A DNA stretch of 64,000 bases, taken from NCBI RefSeq assembly GCF_041379945.2, contig NZ_JBFTXJ020000013.1:62001-126000 (forward strand), in the 5' to 3' direction. The number at the start of each line of letters is the position of its first letter. Positions within the stretch are counted from its first letter, which is position 1. Positions 54,950 through 63,157 of this stretch are shown here, one piece after another. The notes under the pieces are model-generated. The model was not told where the DNA came from and ran no database searches. It worked only from the letters and a program-made list of their open reading frames with translations. This DNA comes from Aneurinibacillus sp. REN35. Lineage in GTDB: Bacteria; Bacillota; Bacilli; Aneurinibacillales; Aneurinibacillaceae. Both the position numbers and the translations under genes were made by a program.

Positions 54950-55420
54950 TCACTCCTGAGGATTAAGATTCACATCAATAAAATAGTCACTCTTTCGGTA
55001 AGCCAACGCATCAAGGAGAGCTAACGTTTTTCCGTCTCCCTCCACTTGAATACGATACAGACCGGTTCGGTGAGTCCGATTCTCCTCTACCGCTGTTGCA
55101 CGTAGGCTCGCTCCCTCTATACTCGCTGCCAAAAAGTTTATATTCACTGATAAAGCAACGGATGTCTTACCATAAGAATTACATGCTACTGCAAATACAA
55201 AGTCGGCCAAAGCAAAAAGAATCGCGCCATGTGTAGTTCCATGAGCATTTAACATATGCGGCTTAACTTCCATCTCAGCAACCGCTGTTCCCTCGCCGAC
55301 CTCTACTAATTTAATTCCTAAATAGGAAGCATATGGATCATGCTTGAGCTTTTCACATATTTCCTGATAATAACGCCGATGAATATCCTTTTCGTCAATG
55401 TTCCTTTTTACATTAACCAT
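54950..55420 (-). CDS. paaI: Acyl-CoA thioesterase PaaI
   Basis: 156 aa hotdog-fold thioesterase. MLNAHGTTHGAILFALADFVFAVACNSYG is almost the PaaI signature (HGT then GG-type turn and ALADFAFA). PaaI hydrolyses hydroxylated phenylacetyl-CoAs and protects against CoA trapping. It follows the EthD gene with no gap. Confidence 0.86.
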   Translation of the reverse strand: MVNVKRNIDEKDIHRRYYQEICEKLKHDPYASYLGIKLVEVGEGTAVAEMEVKPHMLNAHGTTHGAILFALADFVFAVACNSYGKTSVALSVNINFLAASIEGASLRATAVEENRTHRTGLYRIQVEGDGKTLALLDALAYRKSDYFIDVNLNPQE

Positions 55421-55720
55421 CTACCGCACTTCCGCAAAATGCATAGAAACGATTTTACCCGCAAATCCCATCAAATCTTTACCTGAAGCACGTCCCTCTG
55501 GTGAAGAAAGAGCTTGATGTAATGCTTCCTTCGTTTCAAAGTACAACTCAGCAATAAGATGAAGGTTACTTTCTCCAGCAGGCGTTCCATACACCTCATT
55601 TACTTCAAGCTTCACAAGACCCGGCATTTTTTCAGCGAGCGGTGTATGTACTTCTTGATAATGCTTTTCAAATTGCTCCACATTTTCTGGTTTTTTGTAA
55701 ATTGCAATTAATTTAACCAT
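55421..55720 (-). CDS. EthD family protein
   Basis: 99 aa ferredoxin-like dimer of the EthD domain: LIAIYKKPENVEQFEKHYQ, HTPLAEKMPGL and the C-terminal MSMHF-like VSMHFAE. EthD proteins accompany oxygenases and CoA-pathway genes but have no fixed function. It leads the third paa unit, with AGAGGA before its ATG and a proposed PaaX site upstream. Confidence 0.8.
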   Translation of the reverse strand: MVKLIAIYKKPENVEQFEKHYQEVHTPLAEKMPGLVKLEVNEVYGTPAGESNLHLIAELYFETKEALHQALSSPEGRASGKDLMGFAGKIVSMHFAEVR

Positions 55721-55757
55721 GTCATTCCTCTTTTCTCAATAATATCGCGTTATATCA

Positions 55758-55775
55758 TATAACGTTTTTATAACG
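55758..55775 (-). promoter_or_regulatory. Proposed PaaX operator of the EthD-paaI-paaG unit
   Basis: Minus strand CGTTATAAAAACGTTATA, first member of the shared motif. It overlaps a perfect palindrome CGTTATAT-C-ATATAACG at 55748-55764. It ends 37 bp before the EthD start codon. Confidence 0.6.
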
Positions 55776-55904
55776 CTCTTATTATTTTCATTATATAGAT
55801 AGTTAAGTGAAATATCAACATTTTCTGATATTTTAAATTTTTAAATCAAGCTATAGTTGGTTACACTTTGCAGTTCATATACTCTTCCGTATAGAAAAAG
55901 AAAA

Positions 55905-55932
55905 AGAGTCTCTCTCAATTGAGATCGACTCT
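55905..55932 (-). terminator. Terminator of the epimerase gene
   Basis: AGAGTC (55905-55910) pairs with GACTCT (55927-55932) with inner TCTCAATTGAGA pairing, then TTTTTC on the minus strand. Confidence 0.85.
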
Positions 55933-55971
55933 ATATAAGGTTTGTACACATTAAGGATACATGTAGTGGAG

Positions 55972-56844
55972 CTATGCAAGACTTTTTATTAAAGCTGGCA
56001 GCCAGTCTCGCAACTCACTGAATACAAAACCAGCCTGCTGCGCCTTGCTATTATCCATATACCAGGAGTGTTCTACACCATACGGAGATATATCTGCATC
56101 ATCTGCCGCCTGTACAAGTATCGCCTGTTTACCGACAGCATCCTCAATCCATGCTATTAGCTCGCCCAGCGTCACTGTTCCAGAAGAACATGCATTGATT
56201 GGTCCTTCTATCGTGCTCTCACCCATCCAGAGAAGGAAACGGGCCGCTTCTTCTGCTGAGATGAAGCACATCCGCGCCTCTGGGTTCGGCAATCCGATTG
56301 TCTGTCCCTGCTTAATCCGGTTAATATGGAAAAGCAACCGCTCTGTATAATCATCTTCTCCCATTACGATGGGAAACCGTACCGCTACTACCGGAAAGGA
56401 GGCCTTCTGAAAGAAAGCCGCCTCAGCTTGACGCTTCCCTTCCTGATAGGAGAAATCAAAACGGCTTCCCACCCGCAGCGGATACGTGTAAGGATCCATC
56501 CGCTCTTCTGGCTGCGGCTGCGGATCGTATTCATATACAGAAAGCGAGGATGTAAAGATATAACGTGCAGCTTTTCCTTGAAATGCTGTACATGCCTCCA
56601 TTGCATCCTCCGAAGCGTAGCAGATCTGATCATATACAATATCCCAAGGTCCTTCATCCGCTACCCGGGCAAGTGTTACCTTATCATATCGATCCAATGA
56701 CAGCCGACGTACATGATCTCCGAACGGGTCAGGTGTCTGTCCTCTTGTCGCTACCGTTACCTCGCCACCCTTCTCCATCCATTGCTCCACCAGATGCTTA
56801 CCGAAAAAACGAGTACCACCCATCACCAATATTTTCTTCATCAT
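55972..56844 (-). CDS. NAD-dependent epimerase/dehydratase (SDR) family protein
   Basis: 290 aa. The NAD motif is MGGTRFFGKHLVE near the N terminus; SSLSVYEY and the distant YQEGKRQAE carry the SDR serine, tyrosine and lysine. It resembles UDP-sugar epimerase-like SDRs used in surface polysaccharides or other pathways. The gene is followed by a terminator and preceded by an AraC regulator in the same direction. The substrate is unknown. Confidence 0.75.
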   Translation of the reverse strand: MMKKILVMGGTRFFGKHLVEQWMEKGGEVTVATRGQTPDPFGDHVRRLSLDRYDKVTLARVADEGPWDIVYDQICYASEDAMEACTAFQGKAARYIFTSSLSVYEYDPQPQPEERMDPYTYPLRVGSRFDFSYQEGKRQAEAAFFQKASFPVVAVRFPIVMGEDDYTERLLFHINRIKQGQTIGLPNPEARMCFISAEEAARFLLWMGESTIEGPINACSSGTVTLGELIAWIEDAVGKQAILVQAADDADISPYGVEHSWYMDNSKAQQAGFVFSELRDWLPALIKSLA

Positions 56845-56862
56845 GGCTTCCTCCCCTATTGG

Positions 56863-58110
56863 TTATACAAAGATAATTTCTTTTGTGGCTCTATATTCGC
56901 TAGGTGTAAGTCCCGCGTATTTCTTAAATATACAACTGAAATAATTAGGCGTATTAAACCCTAATTCTTCTGCAATCTGCTCAATGGTAAGGTTGGTATG
57001 GCGCAGTAGCCATATGGCGCGCTGGAGTTTAACGAAAGTAACATAATAGACGAAGCTGTGGCCCGTCTCCTTTTTGAACAAGCGGCTAAAATAAGTTGCG
57101 CTTAGGTTCACTTGTTCGGCCACTTGCTTCACAGATAAGTCCTCTCTATAATGCTCACCGATATAATCTATGCATGTCTGGAGCTGCTCTTCCTTAGTGA
57201 TCTCTTCATAATAGCGAAGCGATAATCTTTCATATGGCGGAGTTCGCCTCGCCTTTCTTCCTTCCCGATAAGAATGATGAAGCTGCAGCGGCTCGCGGTA
57301 TACGGATCCTACACCGATATATAAATGAATTCCGTATTCTTCCTCTATTTTATCAATTACCTGAATCATCCCCTCATGTCCCTCACGCCAATGCCGAAGA
57401 GATGTTTGAGAATGCGGCACACGAAACAGCATTACCATATGCTTTTTATATGGAAGAAAAAACAAATGGGAAACGAGGGGAGAGAATAACTCAGTAAAAC
57501 ATTTTTGAATGACAGCCGGAGCCTGCCACCCTTCCTGTTCTTCCCGTTCTGGAAAACGAACGAAACCCTGGATAAAGCAGGAAATCGTCGGAACCGCCTC
57601 ACCAGGTAAAAAAGTACGGGCCTCAATCACCTCTTGCTCGGTAGAAATCTCGCCGCGTAAAAGACGACGCAGGAACGCTTCCTGAAATGGTGTCTCTTCC
57701 TTGCGTTTTATCCCTCCTGTCTGAATCTGCTCGTAAATCTCTTTATAGTTAAAATGACTCTGCTGCTCTTTTGATAATGAATCTATGGCACGCCTGATAT
57801 GACGTATGAATACGTTTTTCTTCATCGGCTGTACAAGCAATGACTGAAGCTTTAATTCTATAGCAATGGGCGATGTATGCAGCCACTCAAGAGAGACAAG
57901 CGGAAAAATGCGGCATTCTTTATTTCTCTTCTGAATGCGACGAATCCGTACCCAATCAAGCAGACTGCAAATTTCTATAATAAGGATATGCGGCGAACTT
58001 ATCATCTCTTTGTCTATAATCACACATTCACCTGCAAATGCCTCCTGTATCCAAGACTGTAGCCTGTCCTTTTCATCCTTATTTTTGATTGTTAGTTGAA
58101 CACTGTACAA
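56863..58110 (-). CDS. AraC-family regulator with degenerate receiver-like N terminus
   Basis: 415 aa from a TTG at 58110 with GGGGAG 7 nt before it. Two-HTH AraC domain at the C terminus (about 315-405): LSVKQVAEQVNLSATYFSRLFKKE and IEQIAEELGFNTPNYFSCIF. The first about 115 residues look like a receiver (LIIEICSLLDW, LLVQPMKKNVF), with E in place of the phosphorylated D in the IIE line and without a clear acidic pair, so phosphorylation may not be used. The middle resembles YesN-type linker. It is divergent from the acetate symporter genes and could regulate them or the epimerase. Confidence 0.75.
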   Translation of the reverse strand: MYSVQLTIKNKDEKDRLQSWIQEAFAGECVIIDKEMISSPHILIIEICSLLDWVRIRRIQKRNKECRIFPLVSLEWLHTSPIAIELKLQSLLVQPMKKNVFIRHIRRAIDSLSKEQQSHFNYKEIYEQIQTGGIKRKEETPFQEAFLRRLLRGEISTEQEVIEARTFLPGEAVPTISCFIQGFVRFPEREEQEGWQAPAVIQKCFTELFSPLVSHLFFLPYKKHMVMLFRVPHSQTSLRHWREGHEGMIQVIDKIEEEYGIHLYIGVGSVYREPLQLHHSYREGRKARRTPPYERLSLRYYEEITKEEQLQTCIDYIGEHYREDLSVKQVAEQVNLSATYFSRLFKKETGHSFVYYVTFVKLQRAIWLLRHTNLTIEQIAEELGFNTPNYFSCIFKKYAGLTPSEYRATKEIIFV

Positions 58111-58347
58111 TCTAGTTCTCCCCTTTTATTACAAACCCTTATTTTTACATTTTTATTCGTATTATACTAGAACAATTAGAATAGGACAAATTTTTATATA
58201 TTTTAGACAATTTTCTGTAAGGCATATTATGCACAGATGAAGTACAATCAAGAAAACTATTATCTACCGCATAAAGAAAGGAGGAAATAAGCAGCGGTAT
58301 CACTTATATAGAGAGACAAATTTACCTTAGAGAGGAGAAGAAAGCAT

Positions 58348-58716
58348 ATGGCAAGTGAGTATACAGAGTATGAGTATGTCGCCGCGGGTACCATTGATGT
58401 CAGTGAGCTTCCACCGCTGGATCCCGAGACAGACAAAATCATGAAGGACGAATTCTCCACAGGATTTAAACTGAGCTTGTTTTATTATGTCTTTATTTTC
58501 ACTATTCCCATTCTCAATTGGTTCGCCCCTGATTTTATGTTTTCTCGTTTTTGGGGAGGCATGACTTATTCTTGGTTTTTTACCGGAATTATTGCTATGG
58601 CTATGGCCTTTATTATCGCTTATCTTCATACTACTCTTTATGAAAAGCGCTTACAAAAATACCAAGGCAGTACTCCTTCCTCTCTTGGTAATTCTGAAGG
58701 GAGGAACATTGGATGA
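58348..58716 (+). CDS. DUF485 membrane protein
   Basis: 122 aa, two membrane segments (about 45-65 and 78-98), DUF485/YjcH family. GTIDVSELPPLDPETDKIMK precedes the first segment. DUF485 proteins are regularly encoded just before ActP-type symporters, as here, where the stop overlaps the next start by four bases. Confidence 0.85.
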   Translation: MASEYTEYEYVAAGTIDVSELPPLDPETDKIMKDEFSTGFKLSLFYYVFIFTIPILNWFAPDFMFSRFWGGMTYSWFFTGIIAMAMAFIIAYLHTTLYEKRLQKYQGSTPSSLGNSEGRNIG

Positions 58717-60284
58717 TGCAGACGTTGCTTGAACCTAAAATGCTTTTAACCATCCTTTTGATGGGAACGATTGTATACATTACGTACTTAACGAAACGGA
58801 GTTCAACCGCTTCGGATTACTTCGTTGGCGGCCGAAGCTTCGGCTGGTTTACTAACGGTTCCGCAATCGGCGGAGACTATCTGAGCGCCGCCACGTTTCT
58901 AGGTATCGCCGGTCTTACATTCCAGCTTGGATATGACGGCGCATATTATGCCTTCTGCTTCTCGATCGGCTTGACACTGCTTGCGATTTTCGTAGCAGGC
59001 CCACTTCGCCGCTTCGGTGCCTATACGGTTGCAGACTTCCTGGCGTACCGCTTCCACAGCAAACGCGCTCGTCTGGCTGCCGTAGCCGTTGTTTTGGCTA
59101 TCTCCGGCTTCTATGCAGCTCCTCAGCTTCTCGGCGCCGCACAAATTTTGAGCATGTTTTTTGGAACAAGCTATGAATTCGGTATTATTTTTACGTGTTC
59201 TGTTATGATCTTCTACGTTGGTGTCGGCGGTATGAAAGGAACGACTCTGAATCAGGCGCTTGAATTATGGATTCGTCTTGGAGCGTTTGTTCTGATGGTA
59301 GCCGCAGCCATCTATGGCGGACTTCACTATGACAAAATTCTTGCTGGCATTAATGAATTCAAAGGTATTATCGGTGATACCGGTCAATATGCCAAGGATG
59401 GCAAAGACGTTGCATTCGACGGAGCATCCTGGACAGGTACAGGACACTACTTCCCAACGTTCTGGCAAACGATTTCCATGACGATCGGCCTCTCTCTTGG
59501 AACGATCGGTCTTCCGCACATTCTTCTTCGTTTCTATACGAATCCAAGTGCGAAAGCCGCACGTAAATCTGCGCTCATGGCTATTGGTATTGCAAGCGTA
59601 TTCTTCTTCTTCGCTGTATATCTAGGTGCAGTAGGACGTTCTATCTTCCTGAGCGGCACTGCTGAACCGGAAGTTATGAAGGATCTGGTTGCAGGTGGTA
59701 ATAACATGGTTATTCCAACCACCGCACAGGCGCTTGGTGGAGAATGGCTGCTTGGCCTGGTTATCGCAGGTGCCTTTGCCGCAATTTTCTCCAATGTATC
59801 CGGCCTGTTTATTGCAAGCTCCGGCGCACTGGCACATGATTTGTATGCCAACTTTATCCGGAAAAACCAGCTTAGTGAAAGAGAGCGCGTTATTGCAGGG
59901 AAAGTTGCCATTGTTATTCTTGGTATCCTGTATGGCGCCCTGGGGCTGCTGGTAAAAACAGCGTCCATCGGTCACTTGGTTGCCCTTGCATTTACAGTGG
60001 CGGCTAGTACATTCACACCGATTTTCATTCTCGGTATCTGGTGGAGAGGCATGACAGAAAAAGGAGCCATCGCAGGTCTCGTTATCGGTCTTCTTGTTTC
60101 CATGTACATGATTTTCCTTCCAGATACTCTGCCGGCGTTCCTGCAATTTAAGGTGCCTGGTCTGATTACCGTACCAATCGGCTTCCTGTCTGTTTATATT
60201 GTATCAAAACTTGATCGCAAAGTGCCTGCTGATGTGAATGAATTTATGAGAAAAGTTCATTCGAAGGAATCAGAAGCCGCATAA
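58713..60284 (+). CDS. actP: Sodium:solute (acetate-type ActP) symporter
   Basis: 523 aa, about 13 membrane segments, SSS family. ASDYFVGGRSFGWFTNGSAIGGDYLSAATFLG is the classic ActP/YwcA beginning; QLGYDGAYYA and LPHILLRFYTNPSAKAARKS follow. It carries acetate or a related short organic acid into the cell with sodium. The first of two ATGs at 58713 has GGGAGG; the gene is coupled to DUF485. Confidence 0.87.
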   Translation: MMQTLLEPKMLLTILLMGTIVYITYLTKRSSTASDYFVGGRSFGWFTNGSAIGGDYLSAATFLGIAGLTFQLGYDGAYYAFCFSIGLTLLAIFVAGPLRRFGAYTVADFLAYRFHSKRARLAAVAVVLAISGFYAAPQLLGAAQILSMFFGTSYEFGIIFTCSVMIFYVGVGGMKGTTLNQALELWIRLGAFVLMVAAAIYGGLHYDKILAGINEFKGIIGDTGQYAKDGKDVAFDGASWTGTGHYFPTFWQTISMTIGLSLGTIGLPHILLRFYTNPSAKAARKSALMAIGIASVFFFFAVYLGAVGRSIFLSGTAEPEVMKDLVAGGNNMVIPTTAQALGGEWLLGLVIAGAFAAIFSNVSGLFIASSGALAHDLYANFIRKNQLSERERVIAGKVAIVILGILYGALGLLVKTASIGHLVALAFTVAASTFTPIFILGIWWRGMTEKGAIAGLVIGLLVSMYMIFLPDTLPAFLQFKVPGLITVPIGFLSVYIVSKLDRKVPADVNEFMRKVHSKESEAA

Positions 60285-60298
60285 TATGACGCTTTTAC

Positions 60299-60346
60299 GG
60301 CCTGTACGAATCTCTCTTACTAAAAGAGAACGTACAGGCCTTTTTT
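60299..60346 (+). terminator. Terminator of the symporter operon
   Basis: GGCCTGTACG (60299-60308) pairs with CGTACAGGCC (60331-60340), then TTTTTT. Confidence 0.93.
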
Positions 60347-60431
60347 CCTGTCTATATGAAATATCTAGTAATAAACATATAAATCTGACTCATAATTTGC
60401 GCAATAGAAAAAAGTGAGATATTGTTAGACG

Positions 60432-60463
60432 TGCGATAAAGCATATCGCATATAGACTATAAT
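60432..60463 (+). promoter_or_regulatory. Operator-like inverted repeat and -10 of the NAGGN cluster
   Basis: TGCGATA (60432-60438), 5 nt, TATCGCA (60444-60450), a perfect seven-base inverted repeat. A -10 TATAAT (60458-60463) stands just behind it, in the place where the -35 would be. The start codon is about 110 bp further. A regulator site is the simplest reading; no -35 was found. Confidence 0.5.
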
Positions 60464-60572
60464 ACATAGAAATTTTTACCTGCTTAACCCATAAAGGTTT
60501 GTGGAATAAGGAATATGGGAATGTTCAACGAAACGTATCCGTAGATTATTGTAGGAGATGATGTAAAGAGCG

Positions 60573-62339
60573 ATGTGTGGTATCTGTGGAATTATTCGTT
60601 ATGATAAAAACAATGTAGATGATCGTCTGGTGCAGCGCATGCTCCCGGCGCTTGAAACACGCGGTCCAGATTCCTTCGGCGTGCATACGGGAAAAGGATT
60701 TGGCTTTGGACATCGACGTCTAAGTATTATCGACCTATCAGAAAACGGCCATCAGCCAATGATCGATGACGAATTAAAGTTGTCAATTGTCTATAATGGT
60801 GAAATTTATAATTTCCAATCGCTGCGTGATGAACTGCAGCAGCAAGGGTATTCCTTCCGTTCCACAAGCGATACGGAAGTGCTCCTGAAAGCGTATCATG
60901 CTTGGGGAGATAAATTTGTCACACGGCTAAATGGAATGTTTGCCTTCTGTATTCATGACCTAGAACGTGGACGCTTTCTGTTGGGCCGAGATCGGTTAGG
61001 CATTAAACCACTATACTATGCTGAGGATGGAGGCGTATTTTATTTTGCTTCCAATATGCAGGCACTAAAAGAAGCCGGAGCAATCCAACCGGAGCTTTCT
61101 TCTGAAGCGCTGCATTATTACCTGAGTTTCCATGCGGTAGTACCGGCTCCGCATACTATTTTTAAGAATGTGAAGAAGTTGGCTCCAGGAACACTAATGA
61201 GTATTACATCGGATGGGACAACAAATATCTCTTCGTATTGGGATGTACAATTCGAACGCAGAGAAACCCTTACTGAGGAAGAATGGATCGAACGGGTACT
61301 TTATGAATTGCGCGAGAGTGTGAAACGTCGAATGGTGAGTGACGTTCCAGTAGGAGCATTATTGAGCGGAGGACTCGATTCCAGCTTAATCGTTGCATTC
61401 ATGGCTGAGTGCAATCCGCAATCTCTGCATACCTATTCAATCGGCTTCGAGGATGTCGGCACTGAAGAAGGAAATGAGTTCTACTACAGCGATATTATTG
61501 CAAAGGAATTCGGAACGAAGCATAAGAAAATTTTTATTGACTCACGACGTCTTCTGCCGAATATAGACAAAGCAATCGGTGCAATGGCTGAGCCAATGGT
61601 AAGCCATGATGCGGTAGCATTCTACCTCCTCTCTGAAGAAGTAAGCAAGGAAACAAAAGTCGTACTCAGCGGTCAAGGCGCTGATGAAGTCTTCGCCGGA
61701 TATCACTGGTATCCCAAAGTTATGAACGGAACACGGGATGCAGTGACAGAATATAGAGAGGCTTTCTTTGACCGTACGCATGAAGAGGTAATGGATGTAC
61801 TACAGTCCCCTTATCATGGCCCTGATGTTTCCGGCCGCTTCGTGGCTGAGCATTTTGCGGCACCAGGTGCTGCTGAACCGGTGGATAAGGCCCTACGCTT
61901 AGATACGCGCGTTATGCTGATTGATGACCCTGTTAAACGCGTAGATAATATGACGATGGCATGGGGATTAGAGGCACGTGTTCCGTTTCTCGATTACAAA
62001 TTGATCGAGTTAGCTGCTTCCATTCCTCCCGAACTCAAAGTTGCAAGCGATGGCAAGCATATTTTAAAGAAAGCAGCCGAGCAAGTCATACCTCATGAAG
62101 TCATCTATCGCAAAAAAGGATATTTCCCTGTTCCTGCATTGAAATATCTTCGCGGAGAGTACCTTGATTTCGCACACGATATCCTTTCTACAGAAAAGGC
62201 AAAACAGCGGAATCTGTTCAACCCGGCCCATCTCGAAAAATTACTAAAAGCGCCGGAAGAGAACATGACTGTATTGGGTGGAAGTAAACTATGGCAGTTA
62301 ACAGTGCTTGAACTATGGCTGCAAAAGATGGGGTGTTAA
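60573..62339 (+). CDS. N-acetylglutaminylglutamine amidotransferase (asparagine synthase-like)
   Basis: 588 aa class II glutamine amidotransferase, N-terminal nucleophile Cys2 (MCGICGI), RGPDSFG and the glutaminase SFV; then the asparagine synthase ATP-pyrophosphatase PVGALLSGGLDSSLI. It matches the amidotransferase of the three-gene cluster for the osmolyte NAGGN as I know it (PA3459-like). It converts the terminal carboxyl of N-acetylglutaminylglutamine to the amide. The start is fixed by the need for Cys2. Followed by the acetyltransferase gene after 2 bp. Confidence 0.85.
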   Translation: MCGICGIIRYDKNNVDDRLVQRMLPALETRGPDSFGVHTGKGFGFGHRRLSIIDLSENGHQPMIDDELKLSIVYNGEIYNFQSLRDELQQQGYSFRSTSDTEVLLKAYHAWGDKFVTRLNGMFAFCIHDLERGRFLLGRDRLGIKPLYYAEDGGVFYFASNMQALKEAGAIQPELSSEALHYYLSFHAVVPAPHTIFKNVKKLAPGTLMSITSDGTTNISSYWDVQFERRETLTEEEWIERVLYELRESVKRRMVSDVPVGALLSGGLDSSLIVAFMAECNPQSLHTYSIGFEDVGTEEGNEFYYSDIIAKEFGTKHKKIFIDSRRLLPNIDKAIGAMAEPMVSHDAVAFYLLSEEVSKETKVVLSGQGADEVFAGYHWYPKVMNGTRDAVTEYREAFFDRTHEEVMDVLQSPYHGPDVSGRFVAEHFAAPGAAEPVDKALRLDTRVMLIDDPVKRVDNMTMAWGLEARVPFLDYKLIELAASIPPELKVASDGKHILKKAAEQVIPHEVIYRKKGYFPVPALKYLRGEYLDFAHDILSTEKAKQRNLFNPAHLEKLLKAPEENMTVLGGSKLWQLTVLELWLQKMGC

Positions 62340-62341
62340 TT

Positions 62342-63157
62342 ATGCAATACCGAGGAGAGACTAAACGATTTCGCCTAGAACGCTTCACTTCCCCCTCACT
62401 GCATAGTTGGGGCGAAAACATTCCGGAGATAAAAAAAGAGGGAATGGAAGCGGAGGTGTCCGTTGACTTTGGTTGGGGTCATCTCATTTTTGGGCAGACT
62501 TTCGATGATCATGATAAGCTCATCGATCTCTTCCTCGAAGAAAAGACGGGCCGACGTGATTTAGCTATCTATGTACGGCATCATCATGTTCTGCTGTCAA
62601 AAGCGCCGAATCTTCTATTCGTCGATCCATCCATTACATTTCGTCTTTGGTTGCATAATTATCGGATGCCAAAACGGCGGCATGGCGGATTTAACATTCG
62701 TTTTATGATGGATCGGAAAGACGCAGAGCGTGTCAATGAAATTTATCGAAAAAGCGGTATGGTTGAAGCTGATCCTGAAATTATGATCAAAAATCAATAT
62801 ACCCAGACATTTAACTACTTTGTGGCAGAAGACCCGACAGACGGAGAAATCATCGGCACCATCACAAGTATTGATCATAAGGCTGCATTCAATGATCCAG
62901 ATAATGGCGCAAGCTTTTGGGCTCTTGCCGTCGACCCAGAACGTCGTGCCAGAGGTGTGGGTCGAGCGCTCGTTCGAGCCGTAGCTGAATATTATTTGGC
63001 TAAGGGACGAAGTTATCTTGATCTATCCGTACTGCATAGCAATAAAAAGGCAATTGCTTTATACAAAGCGCTTAATTTTGAACAAATTCCTGTCTATGTA
63101 ATTAAACGAAAAAACGACATTAATGAAGTGTATTATACAGGAGGGCCTCAACCTTGA
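62342..63157 (+). CDS. GNAT acetyltransferase half of N-acetylglutaminylglutamine synthetase
   Basis: 271 aa from the ATG at 62342 (GGGGTG 6 nt before). GNAT domain in the C-terminal half (about 110-260): FWALAVDPERRARGVGRAL (acetyl-CoA loop) and LDLSVLHSNKKAIALYKALNF. It is the N-terminal part of the NAGGN synthetase, which in the Pseudomonas-type system is one fused protein with the ATP-grasp ligase. It ends by a TTGA overlap with the separate ATP-grasp gene. It presumably acetylates glutamine, the first step. Confidence 0.78.
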   Translation: MQYRGETKRFRLERFTSPSLHSWGENIPEIKKEGMEAEVSVDFGWGHLIFGQTFDDHDKLIDLFLEEKTGRRDLAIYVRHHHVLLSKAPNLLFVDPSITFRLWLHNYRMPKRRHGGFNIRFMMDRKDAERVNEIYRKSGMVEADPEIMIKNQYTQTFNYFVAEDPTDGEIIGTITSIDHKAAFNDPDNGASFWALAVDPERRARGVGRALVRAVAEYYLAKGRSYLDLSVLHSNKKAIALYKALNFEQIPVYVIKRKNDINEVYYTGGPQP

